The notes under the pieces: model-generated
Told to the model about the DNA's origin: nothing
What the model saw: only the letters and a program-made list of their open reading frames with translations
Databases searched by the model: none
Assembly: GCA_009776695.1 (NCBI GenBank)
Contig: WRNI01000001.1
Location: 1 to 39,795 of the forward strand
Origin: Methanomassiliicoccaceae archaeon
Lineage (GTDB): Archaea > Thermoplasmatota > Thermoplasmata > Methanomassiliicoccales > Methanomethylophilaceae
DNA length: 39,795 nt
Direction of reading: 5' to 3'
Position numbers and translations under genes: made by a program
Shown: one piece after another, positions 7,506 through 15,601 of the stretch
How positions within the stretch are numbered: position 1 is the stretch's first letter
Layout: every line of letters starts with the position of its first letter

Positions 7506-8092
7506 TAAGATTCGTCGTCATCGGTCACAGAGCGGTGACCACCGGCGATTTTAAGCTGGACGACATCTCCGGCGGCGCCGGAAGGCTGGACGTTCTCGTG
7601 AGATGCGTCAACTCTGCGTTCTTCCTAAGCCACTCGATCAGGACGAACGTTGAATTATTTCTCGTCCTGACGGGAGGGAGCGACGCTCCGAAGACCGTAC
7701 GGTTCGCGGGCAGCGAACTGAAATATCTGAACCCGGACGAGAGAAGCACCTCATCGCTGATCAGGAACGCGCTGCTGAAGAAGGTCGGCAGCGAAGAGAT
7801 AAGATCGTCACCCGGAGTGTACATATCAAGGCGCTCGTTCTCTGACATGATCGAACAGCTCAGAGGGATGCCGATAATATATCTGAAAGAGGACGGCACC
7901 GACGCCCGTGATTTTGCTTTCCCTGATAACGCGGTCATCGTGCTCGGCGACGACAGGGACCTGACAGAAGAGGAAGAGGCAGCGGTCATGAAATGCGGCC
8001 CGTCAAAGATATCGCTGGGCCCGCTGAGCCTGCATGCGGACCACTGTATCATCGTTGCGCACAACGAAATGGACAGGCAGCGGGGCACATAA
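7502..8092 (+). CDS. trmY: tRNA (pseudouridine(54)-N1)-methyltransferase
   Basis: 196 aa, a typical SPOUT-class TrmY. It methylates pseudouridine 54 in the T-loop of archaeal tRNAs using S-adenosylmethionine. The features seen are the N-terminal IRFVVIGHRAVTTGDFKLDD with GRLDVLVRCVNSAFFLSHSI, and the C-terminal knot ISLGPLSLHADHCIIVAHNE, which carries the SAM-binding loops of this family. It overlaps srp54 by 4 bp and should be translated from the same mRNA. The gene is common in Euryarchaeota-type archaea. Confidence 0.92.
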   Translation: MIRFVVIGHRAVTTGDFKLDDISGGAGRLDVLVRCVNSAFFLSHSIRTNVELFLVLTGGSDAPKTVRFAGSELKYLNPDERSTSSLIRNALLKKVGSEEIRSSPGVYISRRSFSDMIEQLRGMPIIYLKEDGTDARDFAFPDNAVIVLGDDRDLTEEEEAAVMKCGPSKISLGPLSLHADHCIIVAHNEMDRQRGT

Positions 8093-8124
8093 GCTTTTTA
8101 GTCCCGTTGCAATGTATCATTATC

Positions 8125-8322
8125 ATGAGCGAAATGGAAAGAATACCGCAGCACCGTCATTGCTACGTATGCGGCAAGGCGCACACAGCGGAAGGAAGGT
8201 TCTGCAGCGACGCATGCAAAGATAATAAAAAAGCGGAGCTGTCGAAGAAGAAGCGTCAGCTGTTCATCATAGAGATAATACTCGTGGCAATCACAGTCGG
8301 TGCGATACTTACGGTAATATGA
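8125..8322 (+). CDS. DUF2116-like zinc-ribbon protein with one membrane helix
   Basis: 65 aa. An N-terminal four-cysteine zinc ribbon (CYVCGKAH, then FCSDACKDN) is followed by a lysine-rich stretch and one C-terminal hydrophobic helix (LFIIEIILVAITVGAILTVI). This is the arrangement of the archaeal DUF2116 family, with the ribbon predicted on the cytoplasmic side. A TATA-like element near 8093-8101 is centred 28 bp before the ATG, predicting a leaderless mRNA separate from trmY. Function is unknown. Confidence 0.75.
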   Translation: MSEMERIPQHRHCYVCGKAHTAEGRFCSDACKDNKKAELSKKKRQLFIIEIILVAITVGAILTVI

Positions 8323-8370
8323 TCATGACACCATACAAGAATGCGATCGAAGCCGTTACATGAGGATACT

Positions 8371-9315
8371 ATGAAAGCAATACTGGCAGGCACGTTCAAC
8401 GTGATACACGAAGGTCATAAAGCATTGATACAGAGGGCGTTCGAATTGTCCGATGACGTTACCATTGGACTAACGACAGATGCGATGGCATCATCCGGCA
8501 GGAAAAGGATAAATCCGTTCTATCTGAGAATGAAAGCTCTCATAATATTCCTGGACGGGATAAGAAAGCATGCCGACATCGTTCCCATATCGGACCAGTT
8601 CGGACCGGCGCTGACGATGGAACCGGGATATCTGGTCGTTTCCCGGGAGACGGAAGGGAACGCGCATCTGATCAACGAAAAGAGAGTTGCCGCCGGTCTC
8701 GGGCCGATGATCATATCCATGATAGAGATGGTCAGGGGCGAGAGCGGCGCCGAGATACATGCAAGCAAGATATTATCCGGCGAGTGCTCAAGGACGGGCG
8801 GAACGGACGTCACGGACATCGCCGTCGGTTCTCTGAATCCGGTGAAAGTGGAAGCTGTAAGAACAGTAATGGAAAGATTATTCGGCAGCGTTCGTATAAT
8901 ACCGGTGAGAGCGGAAAGCGGCGTTCCGGAACAGCCTTTCGGTGATGATACGTGCAAAGGCGCCGTGAACCGCGCCAAAGCCGCTCTGGGCGGACATTCA
9001 ATGGCCGTCGGTATCGAGGCCGGCGTTTTTGAGATGTACGGTCACCTCTACGATGTGCAGCACTGCGCCGTAATTGATAAAAAAGGCATCATAACGGTGG
9101 GCATGAGCTCGGGATTCAGATATCCGGATAAGGTAGCCGACCTTGTCCGCGGCGGAATGAAAGTGAGCGACGCGATGGCCGCCGTGTACGGATCGTCCAG
9201 AGGTGACAAAGAAGGTGCTGTAGGCACATTAAGCAAAGGTCTGCTCGATCGGAAAGCACTTACGGAACAAAGTATCACCGCCGCAATGATACCGAGGATA
9301 TGGGACGAACCCTGA
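8371..9315 (+). CDS. Fusion: phosphopantetheine adenylyltransferase (CoaD) + inosine/xanthosine triphosphatase (DUF84)
   Basis: 314 aa from the ATG at 8371, chosen because GAGGAT lies just upstream and because the nucleotidyltransferase fold begins directly (MKAILAGTFNVIHEGHKAL). Residues 1-150 match archaeal CoaD, which transfers AMP from ATP to 4'-phosphopantetheine in coenzyme A synthesis; HEGH is the HxGH site. Residues 150-314 match the DUF84/YjjX family, which hydrolyses non-canonical ITP/XTP: IAVGSLNPVKVEAV, AVGIEAGVFEMYG, the DVQHCAVIDKKG strand and GSSRGDKEGAVG. There is no stop or frameshift between the halves. An upstream in-frame ATG at 8341 would add ten residues without homology. 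Each domain alone is an ordinary archaeal enzyme. Confidence 0.88.
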   Translation: MKAILAGTFNVIHEGHKALIQRAFELSDDVTIGLTTDAMASSGRKRINPFYLRMKALIIFLDGIRKHADIVPISDQFGPALTMEPGYLVVSRETEGNAHLINEKRVAAGLGPMIISMIEMVRGESGAEIHASKILSGECSRTGGTDVTDIAVGSLNPVKVEAVRTVMERLFGSVRIIPVRAESGVPEQPFGDDTCKGAVNRAKAALGGHSMAVGIEAGVFEMYGHLYDVQHCAVIDKKGIITVGMSSGFRYPDKVADLVRGGMKVSDAMAAVYGSSRGDKEGAVGTLSKGLLDRKALTEQSITAAMIPRIWDEP

Positions 9316-9393
9316 ATGTCCTCTGCAGGACGTTATGAAACTATTCTCCCATAACGTAATTACGGTCACATTCTCTGCTTCTGTGACAGAATA
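9316..9393. terminator. Convergent intergenic hairpins between coaD-DUF84 and pheT
   Basis: ACGTTATG (9330-9337) and CATAACGT (9350-9357) form a perfect 8-bp stem with a 12-base loop. TTCTGT-G-ACAGAA at 9379-9391 is a near-perfect palindrome, and GTCACA (9365-9370) can also pair with TGTGAC (9382-9387). Two stems between two converging genes suggest end-of-transcript structures working in both directions, though no long T-run follows. Confidence 0.4.
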
Positions 9394-11049
9394 CTAGAAC
9401 AGCATCGTGGACACACCTTTCGCGATACCGCTGAGGTCCAGTTCGAAGAATATCACGGGATGGTCAACGTCGAAGTTCGCTATCACGGACGGTGACATCT
9501 CGCCGAAGTACCCCGCGCAAACGTTATCGATAACGATCTCCGCACCGCGGCCTTTGATGAAAGTGTCGTACGGGCATGGACGTAACGCATAAGATAAGCG
9601 CATCTCTCTCAGAACAGATTCGGCAACGGATTTCATTTCTGTGAATGATGTGCGCGAATGTGTGGCCACCGCGCACAGGCGGCGCTGCTTCTTCGCATCG
9701 ACGACGGCGTCGCCTATCTCGAATATGCGCTGCGGAAGGTCGCGGTGCTTGTTCTTCCGTATTATGCGCATCACGCTCGGAAGGAGCGATGACCGGAGGC
9801 ACGTGTGATCTTCGGTTATAGGATTCTTTATTTTGACAACGTTCTTTTGCGGCAATCCCGACGTTGCGAACTCGTCATCCTCCGAACTGAGCGTCAGCGT
9901 TGTCACCTCCGTATAGCCGAGGCCGATCATCACATCTCTCAATCGATCGGACATCATCGTGACATCGCTCTTTCTTCCGACCGTCTGCGCAAGGACGTGG
10001 TCCGATCCGAAGTTCTCAAATCCGTACCCTACGGCGACATCCTCGTATATGTCGACCGGGTGCATTATGTCAAGGCGCGTTGACGGAATAAGGACACTGA
10101 TGACGTTACCGCTGCTCACAGCGTCCATGCCCATCTTCCGGAGAGCTTTGACGATTCCGTCCGCTCCTATCCGAAGGCCTATGAACTTTTCGCATTCCTT
10201 TATGTCTATGTCCAGTCCGGACGGCGTCAGGTCGGGGGAATCGCATTTTATCGCGCCCGTCATCTTAACCGTGCCTATACGGCCGCCGCGCTCCGCCAGG
10301 GCGGTCACAAGGATATCGAGCGTCCCTTTCACCACTTTCATATCTGTTCCGGTGACGTCGATGAAGATGTTCTTCGTATCCGTTGTCACCGTGGTAAGCG
10401 TACCGTTTATTATGGGAGGGAATGAAAGTACGTCCCCGTTCGCATCAAGTATGACGGGATATCTTTTCTTTCCTTTCAGGATATGTGCGTAATCGACGCC
10501 CTTCTCATGCTTTTCAAGTATCTCGTCCAGATCCCATTTTTCCGTCTTCCCCAACGGAACGAATGATATCTCGCCCGGAAGAACCGCTTTGTATGTGAAC
10601 GGAGGAACAACTTTATCAAGATCATGGACGCCTATGGCGATCTTTGCTCTTTTTCTTCCGATCGTCAGATGCAGCTTCTCCTGCATGTCCATGAGCGACC
10701 TCAGAAGGCCGTCCGTTATCTTTATATCACGAATTGCGGCGCAGAGAACGTACGGTCTCACGTCACCGGCGCTCTTGTCAACCTTCATTTCAATGTCCGT
10801 GCGTTCGGTGCCGTACTTTTTCATTCCGGGAGCTATATCAAGGAATGGGCGCAGTGATCTCGCCAATCCTTCCGCGGAATAAAGGTCGGGACGGTCGGGG
10901 AAGAATTCCACTGACATTTCGTCAGCATCACCGTCGGTATCATGCATGTCCGCGCCCATCATGGGTATGCGCTCTATGAGAACGTCCCTTGGTATCTTCT
11001 TCCCGATGAGGGCGCAGAGGTCGCTGTGCTTGAAATTGATGACAGGCAT
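9394..11049 (-). CDS. pheT: Phenylalanine--tRNA ligase beta subunit, archaeal type
   Basis: 551 aa, the short archaeal/eukaryotic beta form that lacks the bacterial anticodon-binding extension. It partners PheS in an alpha2-beta2 enzyme charging tRNA-Phe. The N-terminus MPVINFKHSDLCALIGKKIP is typical. A B3/B4-like editing segment occupies the first half, B5 follows (HPVDIYEDVAVGYGFENFG), and a catalytic-like domain forms the C-terminal part (VVKIKNPITEDHTCLRSSLL). It ends with TAG. The ATG at 11049 is 26 bp from the centre of ACTATATACT (11071-11080), so it is probably leaderless. pheS is not in the window. Confidence 0.94.
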   Translation of the reverse strand: MPVINFKHSDLCALIGKKIPRDVLIERIPMMGADMHDTDGDADEMSVEFFPDRPDLYSAEGLARSLRPFLDIAPGMKKYGTERTDIEMKVDKSAGDVRPYVLCAAIRDIKITDGLLRSLMDMQEKLHLTIGRKRAKIAIGVHDLDKVVPPFTYKAVLPGEISFVPLGKTEKWDLDEILEKHEKGVDYAHILKGKKRYPVILDANGDVLSFPPIINGTLTTVTTDTKNIFIDVTGTDMKVVKGTLDILVTALAERGGRIGTVKMTGAIKCDSPDLTPSGLDIDIKECEKFIGLRIGADGIVKALRKMGMDAVSSGNVISVLIPSTRLDIMHPVDIYEDVAVGYGFENFGSDHVLAQTVGRKSDVTMMSDRLRDVMIGLGYTEVTTLTLSSEDDEFATSGLPQKNVVKIKNPITEDHTCLRSSLLPSVMRIIRKNKHRDLPQRIFEIGDAVVDAKKQRRLCAVATHSRTSFTEMKSVAESVLREMRLSYALRPCPYDTFIKGRGAEIVIDNVCAGYFGEMSPSVIANFDVDHPVIFFELDLSGIAKGVSTMLF

Positions 11050-11070
11050 ACAGGCTTGGAACGGAAGAAC

Positions 11071-11080
11071 AGTATATAGT
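11071..11080 (-). promoter_or_regulatory. TATA box of pheT
   Basis: ACTATATACT on the minus strand is centred 26 bp from the pheT start codon, predicting a leaderless mRNA. Confidence 0.5.
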
Positions 11081-11106
11081 CGTTTTCGAACGCTAACGGC
11101 GGCGTC

Positions 11107-11131
11107 GCATCATATTGCTGATATGTGATGC
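11107..11131. promoter_or_regulatory. Inverted repeat between the divergent pheT and nitrilase-like promoters
   Basis: GCATCA (11107-11112) and TGATGC (11126-11131) are inverted copies. The inner TAT and ATA extend the symmetry after a one-base bulge. The repeat lies between the two TATA boxes (11071-11080 and 11148-11157), where a repressor or activator could act on either gene. Confidence 0.35.
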
Positions 11132-11147
11132 ACTATGCAAAGGTGTT

Positions 11148-11157
11148 GTTTATATTC
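11148..11157 (+). promoter_or_regulatory. TATA box of the nitrilase-family gene
   Basis: GTTTATATTC is centred 26-27 bp before the ATG at 11179, predicting a leaderless mRNA. Confidence 0.5.
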
Positions 11158-11178
11158 TCATGACACGTACGGTGACAT

Positions 11179-11949
11179 ATGAGGATAGCTATCGCACAGG
11201 TAAGGGGCCAGATGGATGACCCTCCCGCGAACGCATCAAAGGCGAAGATGCTCATCAACAACACCGACGTCGATCTTCTGATATTCCCGGAGATGTTCGC
11301 CACCGGTTATGACAAGGGATGCGGACGTTTCGCTGACAACATGGACGCTGTGTTCAGGAACAAGGTGAACACGAACGTGAAGAACAGGAAGTGTCACGTA
11401 CTTTACGGGTCGCCGTTATTGAATGATGGTAAGATCTACAACTGCGCCGTACTGAGCGACGGCGAGAACGAACAGATGTACAGAAAGATACACCTTGATG
11501 CTGGCGCTGTGTTCAATGAGAAAGATGTGTTCGCATCAGGGAACGAACCGAAGATATTCAATTGCGGCGGTCTGAAGATAGGGGCGGCGATAGGTAACGA
11601 CGTGATGTTCGGCGAGTTATTCAGATGGTACGCCGCCAATGATGTTGACATCATCGTCTGCATATCCGCCGCCGCAGAGCAGGCGATGAGAAGATCCGCT
11701 AAAGTGCTGCAGGCAAGGTGCATTGAAAATTCTGTTGATATCGTCTTCGTGAACATGGTCGGCCCCGATCCGGGACATGTGATGGCCGGAGGGAGCATGT
11801 ACATATCATCAGAGGGTAACATCATTGAAAGCTGCACGGACAGCAGCGATGTGCGTATCGTAAAACTTGACGAAGAAAGGATAAAGGCATCAAAAGAGAA
11901 GAGAGCCTTCCTTAAAGAGATAAGAAAGGACATCGACTGGTCCGTCTAG
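11179..11949 (+). CDS. Carbon-nitrogen hydrolase (nitrilase) family protein lacking the catalytic cysteine
   Basis: 256 aa, normal for the family. The fold is clear: IAIAQVRGQM at the N-terminus, LLIFPEMFATGY with the expected Glu38, MYRKIHLDAG with the expected Lys103, and LQARCIENSVDIVFVNMVG for the late conserved block. Where active members have a cysteine followed by an aspartate (typically C-x-D), this protein reads AAIGNDVMFGEL. Position 139 is glycine, encoded GGT, one base away from TGT. Without the nucleophile it cannot act by the known amidase or nitrilase mechanism. It may be a binding or regulatory paralogue, or newly inactivated. The rest of the frame is intact. Its TAG stop overlaps the TAG stop of the convergent hmgA gene within a shared CTAG. 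Confidence 0.82.
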   Translation: MRIAIAQVRGQMDDPPANASKAKMLINNTDVDLLIFPEMFATGYDKGCGRFADNMDAVFRNKVNTNVKNRKCHVLYGSPLLNDGKIYNCAVLSDGENEQMYRKIHLDAGAVFNEKDVFASGNEPKIFNCGGLKIGAAIGNDVMFGELFRWYAANDVDIIVCISAAAEQAMRRSAKVLQARCIENSVDIVFVNMVGPDPGHVMAGGSMYISSEGNIIESCTDSSDVRIVKLDEERIKASKEKRAFLKEIRKDIDWSV

Positions 11950-13100
11950 CGGCCAAGCTCGCTGTGCGCCTTTCCCAATTGTCCTGATGCCTGTGCCGCC
12001 AATGTGGATAACTCGCCGGCAAGCACGGTGACGGCAACGATCTCCGCCAATTTCTTCGATCTTCCGGGACCGAGGCACCCTATCATGCTCAGCGCCTCGG
12101 ACTGGCAGGGAAGTCTCGTTCCGCCGCCTACTGTACCGACCTCAACGGCAGGCATCCTTACCGATATGTAAAGACCGTTGCCGGCAGATTCGCAAACGGT
12201 CATTGTCATGCTGGCCTCAACGACCTGCGCGGGATCCTGACCGGTCGCTATGTACAGCGCGGCGGCCATGTTCGCCGCGTGCGCATTATGCCCGAGCGAA
12301 CCGGCCATCGAACTTCCGATAAGGTTCTTGCGAATATTCGTTTCGATCACGGACGCAACGGAAGCGTGAAGCTTCTTTTCGATAATATCCGAAGGCACCG
12401 TAACTTCCGCGAGAACGGTCTTTCCGCGGCCTTCGATGGCGTTGATCCATGCCGGTTTCTTGTCGGTGCACATGTTGCCCGAGACGGAGACCAGCGATGC
12501 GCCTGTCTCCTTTTCGATAAGTCTGCAGACCGCTTCCGTTGCTATCGTCGCCATATTCATGCCCATGGCGTCCCCGGTATCGTACGCGAACCTCACAAAA
12601 AGGCTCCTTCCGTTGGGGAATGTTTCCGCTGATATCAGTTTGCCGTGGGAGGTCGTCCCTTTCACCTCGCCGTCCATTTTCTTCCTGTTCTTCGAGATCC
12701 ATTCGATGACCTCGGCCGCATGATCTATACCGTTCACGCGGAACACCGGCGCGCGTGTCATTGCGTCCCCGAATATCATCACGCGGGCGCCGCCGGATGA
12801 CGTTATCGCAGACATCCCTCTGGAAACGGATGCTACGAGAGCGCCCTCGGTGGTCGCCAAAGGCACCAGAAATTCACCTTTCGCGTGCTCCCCGTTTATT
12901 CTGACAGGGCCGGCGAATCCCAGCGGTACCTGGACCGCACCGATCATGTTCTCGATGTTCTTCTCCGCCGCTTTCGGATCGAAGGAATATTTCGAGATCT
13001 CTTCCAATTTAGTTCCGGTCAGGTCTTCCGCAGCTTTGCGCCGGTCATCGGCGTCGCTGCGCTCACGGCCCCTGTTCCTCAATCCGGTATCCTGAGACAT
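11946..13100 (-). CDS. hmgA: Hydroxymethylglutaryl-CoA reductase (NADPH), class I
   Basis: 384 aa, typical of archaeal class I enzymes without the membrane anchor. It reduces HMG-CoA to mevalonate with NADPH, the committed step to isoprenoid ether lipids. Motifs in order are IENMIGAVQVPLGFAGP, PLATTEGALVASVSRG, the cofactor block GDAMGMNMATIATEA, DKKPAWINAIEGRGKTV with a catalytic lysine candidate, SLGHNAHAANMAAALYIATG and VGTVGGGTRLPCQ. It ends with TAG. The ATG at 13100 is about 27 bp from GTTTATCTATC (13122-13133 on the complement), so it is probably leaderless. Confidence 0.96.
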   Translation of the reverse strand: MSQDTGLRNRGRERSDADDRRKAAEDLTGTKLEEISKYSFDPKAAEKNIENMIGAVQVPLGFAGPVRINGEHAKGEFLVPLATTEGALVASVSRGMSAITSSGGARVMIFGDAMTRAPVFRVNGIDHAAEVIEWISKNRKKMDGEVKGTTSHGKLISAETFPNGRSLFVRFAYDTGDAMGMNMATIATEAVCRLIEKETGASLVSVSGNMCTDKKPAWINAIEGRGKTVLAEVTVPSDIIEKKLHASVASVIETNIRKNLIGSSMAGSLGHNAHAANMAAALYIATGQDPAQVVEASMTMTVCESAGNGLYISVRMPAVEVGTVGGGTRLPCQSEALSMIGCLGPGRSKKLAEIVAVTVLAGELSTLAAQASGQLGKAHSELGR

Positions 13101-13188
13101 CGGAACACAATCTTGCGGATGATAGATAAACTTCTCCCCTGCCGAAGGCTATATTTTAATTACTTTATCTGCATCGAACCTATGCTCG

Positions 13189-14307
13189 GTGATCTCCATA
13201 GACAATGATTACGACATGGACGGAAGCCTGCGGAAGGACCGCGCCATAATAAAGGCGGTGCCGTACATAGCATTGGCATCAGCGCTGGCGGGTCTTGTGC
13301 TTGCGTTCATGGCGGCCAAAGGCGAGATGGGCTCCCTTCTTTTGCGGTTCTGCTCTCCTTTCGTAGTGGGTTTCGCGGGTCTCGGCGTATACTCGTTCGT
13401 ACACCGAGATAAGGGCGCGCTTCAGGAGAGCACCACCGCATTGATCCTTTCGGCGGTGCCGCTGATAATTTCGCTGGGGATAATCTTCGCAACGTCGTAC
13501 ATAATGCCGGAGACCATTGATTTTCTGACCGATCTCACAGGATCGTGGGCGGCGAAGGAGGTCGCCGTTCTTCTTTCCATCTACTCGTTAACGATACTGA
13601 TGATGTTCACGTCGCACGGTGTCATATCCACGGTGGTCGCATATTTCAGAAGGTACACCGCGAGGATATATCTCAGCCTTGAGAAGATAAAGAATGATGA
13701 TACGGATACAAGAAGGAACAAGATAAGCAGATGGGTGTACGACGTGCCGGACATAATCGATGTTCAGCGCATCGAACTGGAGCCGGTGCAGAGCCACGGA
13801 AGGTTCCCGAGGAGGATAATGTTCTCCCTGGCGTTCAGTATATTTGCGTTAGGTCTTTCGATAAGCTCGTACATTTTTCTCAATCCGATATTCCAGAGCG
13901 CCCTGACCATAGGCGAGGCGGTCCTGATAACAATGATACTGACCTTCTTCATGCCTGTTCTTGTCATACCGTGGTTCATCACGAAGGACACCGGCGCCAA
14001 GATCAAAAGCCAGGCAAGGGATTACTATTTATGGAAGGGGATGAGAAAGCGCCTGTACCAGGGCTTTTTCACGGTGGTGGTGTTCCTTTCGCTTCTTGCA
14101 ATATCGCTGTACATGGGCTATGATATCGTCAGAACGTCGTACACATACGCGGGCTACGTTCTGATAACGGCGTTCCTTTCGCTGCTGTACGCGTTCATAT
14201 ACGCGAACTATTACCACAGAGGGTTCAAGAAGGGCATAATCCACGATTTCAACGAAGCAAAAATGACGATCGCCGCCGAAAAGGCGCCGGACGCGGACAC
14301 CGAATAA
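13189..14307 (+). CDS. Polytopic membrane protein, unknown function
   Basis: 372 aa with about eight hydrophobic segments. Four lie in the first 155 residues (for example YIALASALAGLVLAFMAA and ALILSAVPLIISLGIIFATS). A charged cytoplasmic loop of roughly 60 residues follows (RRYTARIYLSLEKIKNDD to QSHGRFPRR). Four more segments fill the C-terminal half, and a short soluble tail ends the protein. The frame begins with GTG at 13189, about 24 bp after a TATA-like TACTTTATC; the first ATG in frame is 13216. The two-times-four helix arrangement around a cytoplasmic loop loosely resembles TadC/FlaJ-type proteins, but I see no diagnostic motif and do not assign it. Confidence 0.7.
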   Translation: MISIDNDYDMDGSLRKDRAIIKAVPYIALASALAGLVLAFMAAKGEMGSLLLRFCSPFVVGFAGLGVYSFVHRDKGALQESTTALILSAVPLIISLGIIFATSYIMPETIDFLTDLTGSWAAKEVAVLLSIYSLTILMMFTSHGVISTVVAYFRRYTARIYLSLEKIKNDDTDTRRNKISRWVYDVPDIIDVQRIELEPVQSHGRFPRRIMFSLAFSIFALGLSISSYIFLNPIFQSALTIGEAVLITMILTFFMPVLVIPWFITKDTGAKIKSQARDYYLWKGMRKRLYQGFFTVVVFLSLLAISLYMGYDIVRTSYTYAGYVLITAFLSLLYAFIYANYYHRGFKKGIIHDFNEAKMTIAAEKAPDADTE

Positions 14308-14337
14308 AATATTATGTCATGAATGCGATCGCCCTGC

Positions 14338-14961
14338 ATGCCCGACCCGGCGTACGAAGCGATCACGAAAGCAAAGAATCAGGCGCGCAGCGGCAATCCG
14401 GAAGGCGCCGAGGTAACTCTTGAAGCATACTTAAGAACGGATCCGCACAACAACAAAGTAAGGATGGTTCTTGCCCAGATACTGTCCAACGACATCAAGG
14501 ACAGGAGAGGGGCGCTGATGCAGCTTGATATAATTCTTGATATCGATCCGGATGACCTTGACGCGAGAAGGGCGCTGGTGACGATCCTTAAAGTGGAGCC
14601 AAAGAACAGAAAGGAGGCGAACGGGCATTACGCGGAATTGGTGATGCGTTGCCCGAACGACGCCGATCTGATGAACAGTTACGCCATCTTCTTAAAGAAT
14701 CAGATGCTCGATTTCAAAGGTTCCGCCGAAATGTATGAGAAAGCACTCGCTGCCGATCCCGAAAGGTCGGACATACATTACAATTACGCTATACTTTTAG
14801 TGAAGGAGATCAAAGATTTCGTTTCCGCAAAACGGCATCTTGAGGAAGCGGTGCGCATAGATCCGAAGAACAAAGAAGCGGGAACGGCATTGGAACGCCT
14901 CATCAAAAAGAAATTCAGGGACGGCACTGAACGAAAAGGACTGTTCGGCCGAAGGAAATAA
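14338..14961 (+). CDS. Tetratricopeptide-repeat protein
   Basis: 207 aa made of about five TPR units, for example AEVTLEAYLRTDPHNNKVRM, GALMQLDIILDIDPDDLDAR, GSAEMYEKALAADPERSDIH and AKRHLEEAVRIDPKNKEAG. The tail is basic (KKKFRDGTERKGLFGRRK). TPRs bind other proteins, so this is probably a scaffold or adaptor. The start at 14338 is preferred because AAAATATTATG (14307-14317) lies about 26 bp upstream; an ATG at 14323 would add five residues. It follows the membrane protein by 30 bp with its own promoter. Confidence 0.8.
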   Translation: MPDPAYEAITKAKNQARSGNPEGAEVTLEAYLRTDPHNNKVRMVLAQILSNDIKDRRGALMQLDIILDIDPDDLDARRALVTILKVEPKNRKEANGHYAELVMRCPNDADLMNSYAIFLKNQMLDFKGSAEMYEKALAADPERSDIHYNYAILLVKEIKDFVSAKRHLEEAVRIDPKNKEAGTALERLIKKKFRDGTERKGLFGRRK

Positions 14962-15031
14962 AGTGAGTATACTAATTATATTCAGAAAAGCAATTATACC
15001 TGTGCACGTTTCATTATAATCGGTGATAAGA

Positions 15032-15571
15032 ATGGACCTTAAAGGATCAAAGACGGAAGCCAATCTTGCAACAGCTTTCGCAGGGGAGAGCCAGGCAAGG
15101 AACAAATACACGTATTATGCGTCGCAGGCGAAGAAGGAAGGATTCGAGCAGATCGCTGATATTTTCCTTGAGAGCGCAGAAAATGAGAAAGAGCATGCAA
15201 AGATGTGGTTCAAGCTTCTGCACGGCGGAAGTGTCCCGAAAACGGCGGAGAACCTTAAGGACGCCGCGGGCGGGGAGAACTACGAGTGGACGGTAATGTA
15301 CGCCGATTTCGCAAAGGTCGCGAAAGAGGAGGGATTTGACGATATTGCGCAGCTCCTCGAAGGCGTGGCGGAAGTTGAAAAAGTACATGAGGCCAGATTC
15401 CTGAAGCTTCTGAAAAATCTGGAATCCGGCGCAGTGTACAAGAAGGGCGACACCGTGGTATGGAAATGCCGCAACTGCGGTCATATTCACATCGGAAAGA
15501 TGGCGCCCGAGAAATGCCCGGTATGCTCGCACGCGCAGGCGTACTTCGAGCTGAGAGCGGAAAACTATTGA
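15032..15571 (+). CDS. rbr: Rubrerythrin
   Basis: 179 aa. The ferritin-like diiron domain occupies residues 1-135. Carboxylate ligands are seen in [31 protein letters not shown] and [21 protein letters not shown] helices (the second half reads [14 protein letters not shown]). A C-terminal rubredoxin-like site follows: [10 protein letters not shown] and [11 protein letters not shown]. It reduces hydrogen peroxide in anaerobes, using electrons passed through the rubredoxin iron. The ATG at 15032 is preceded by GGTGAT at 15022-15027, a good Shine-Dalgarno match; GTG at 15023 would overlap that site. TATA-like AATTATA elements lie at 14974 and 14992. A hairpin terminator follows at once. Confidence 0.95.
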   Translation: MDLKGSKTEANLATAFAGESQARNKYTYYASQAKKEGFEQIADIFLESAENEKEHAKMWFKLLHGGSVPKTAENLKDAAGGENYEWTVMYADFAKVAKEEGFDDIAQLLEGVAEVEKVHEARFLKLLKNLESGAVYKKGDTVVWKCRNCGHIHIGKMAPEKCPVCSHAQAYFELRAENY

Positions 15572-15590
15572 GGTGCGTAAGCACCTTTTT
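15572..15590 (+). terminator. Intrinsic-type terminator of rubrerythrin
   Basis: GGTGC-GTAA-GCACC followed by TTTTT: a perfect 5-bp GC-rich stem with a tetraloop and a T-run, starting at the base after the stop codon. A second T-run of seven follows at about 15597-15603. It is unusually bacterial in form for this window. Confidence 0.7.
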
Positions 15591-15601
15591 ATCATCTTTT
15601 T

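Noticed and set aside
8341..8370. Upstream ATG for the CoaD-DUF84 gene
   Set aside because: The extra residues have no homology, and the GAGGAT site points to the ATG at 8371.
9394..9396. Pyrrolysine readthrough of the pheT TAG
   Set aside because: The domain structure is complete at the TAG, the codon is followed by a hairpin region, and the continuation has no homology.
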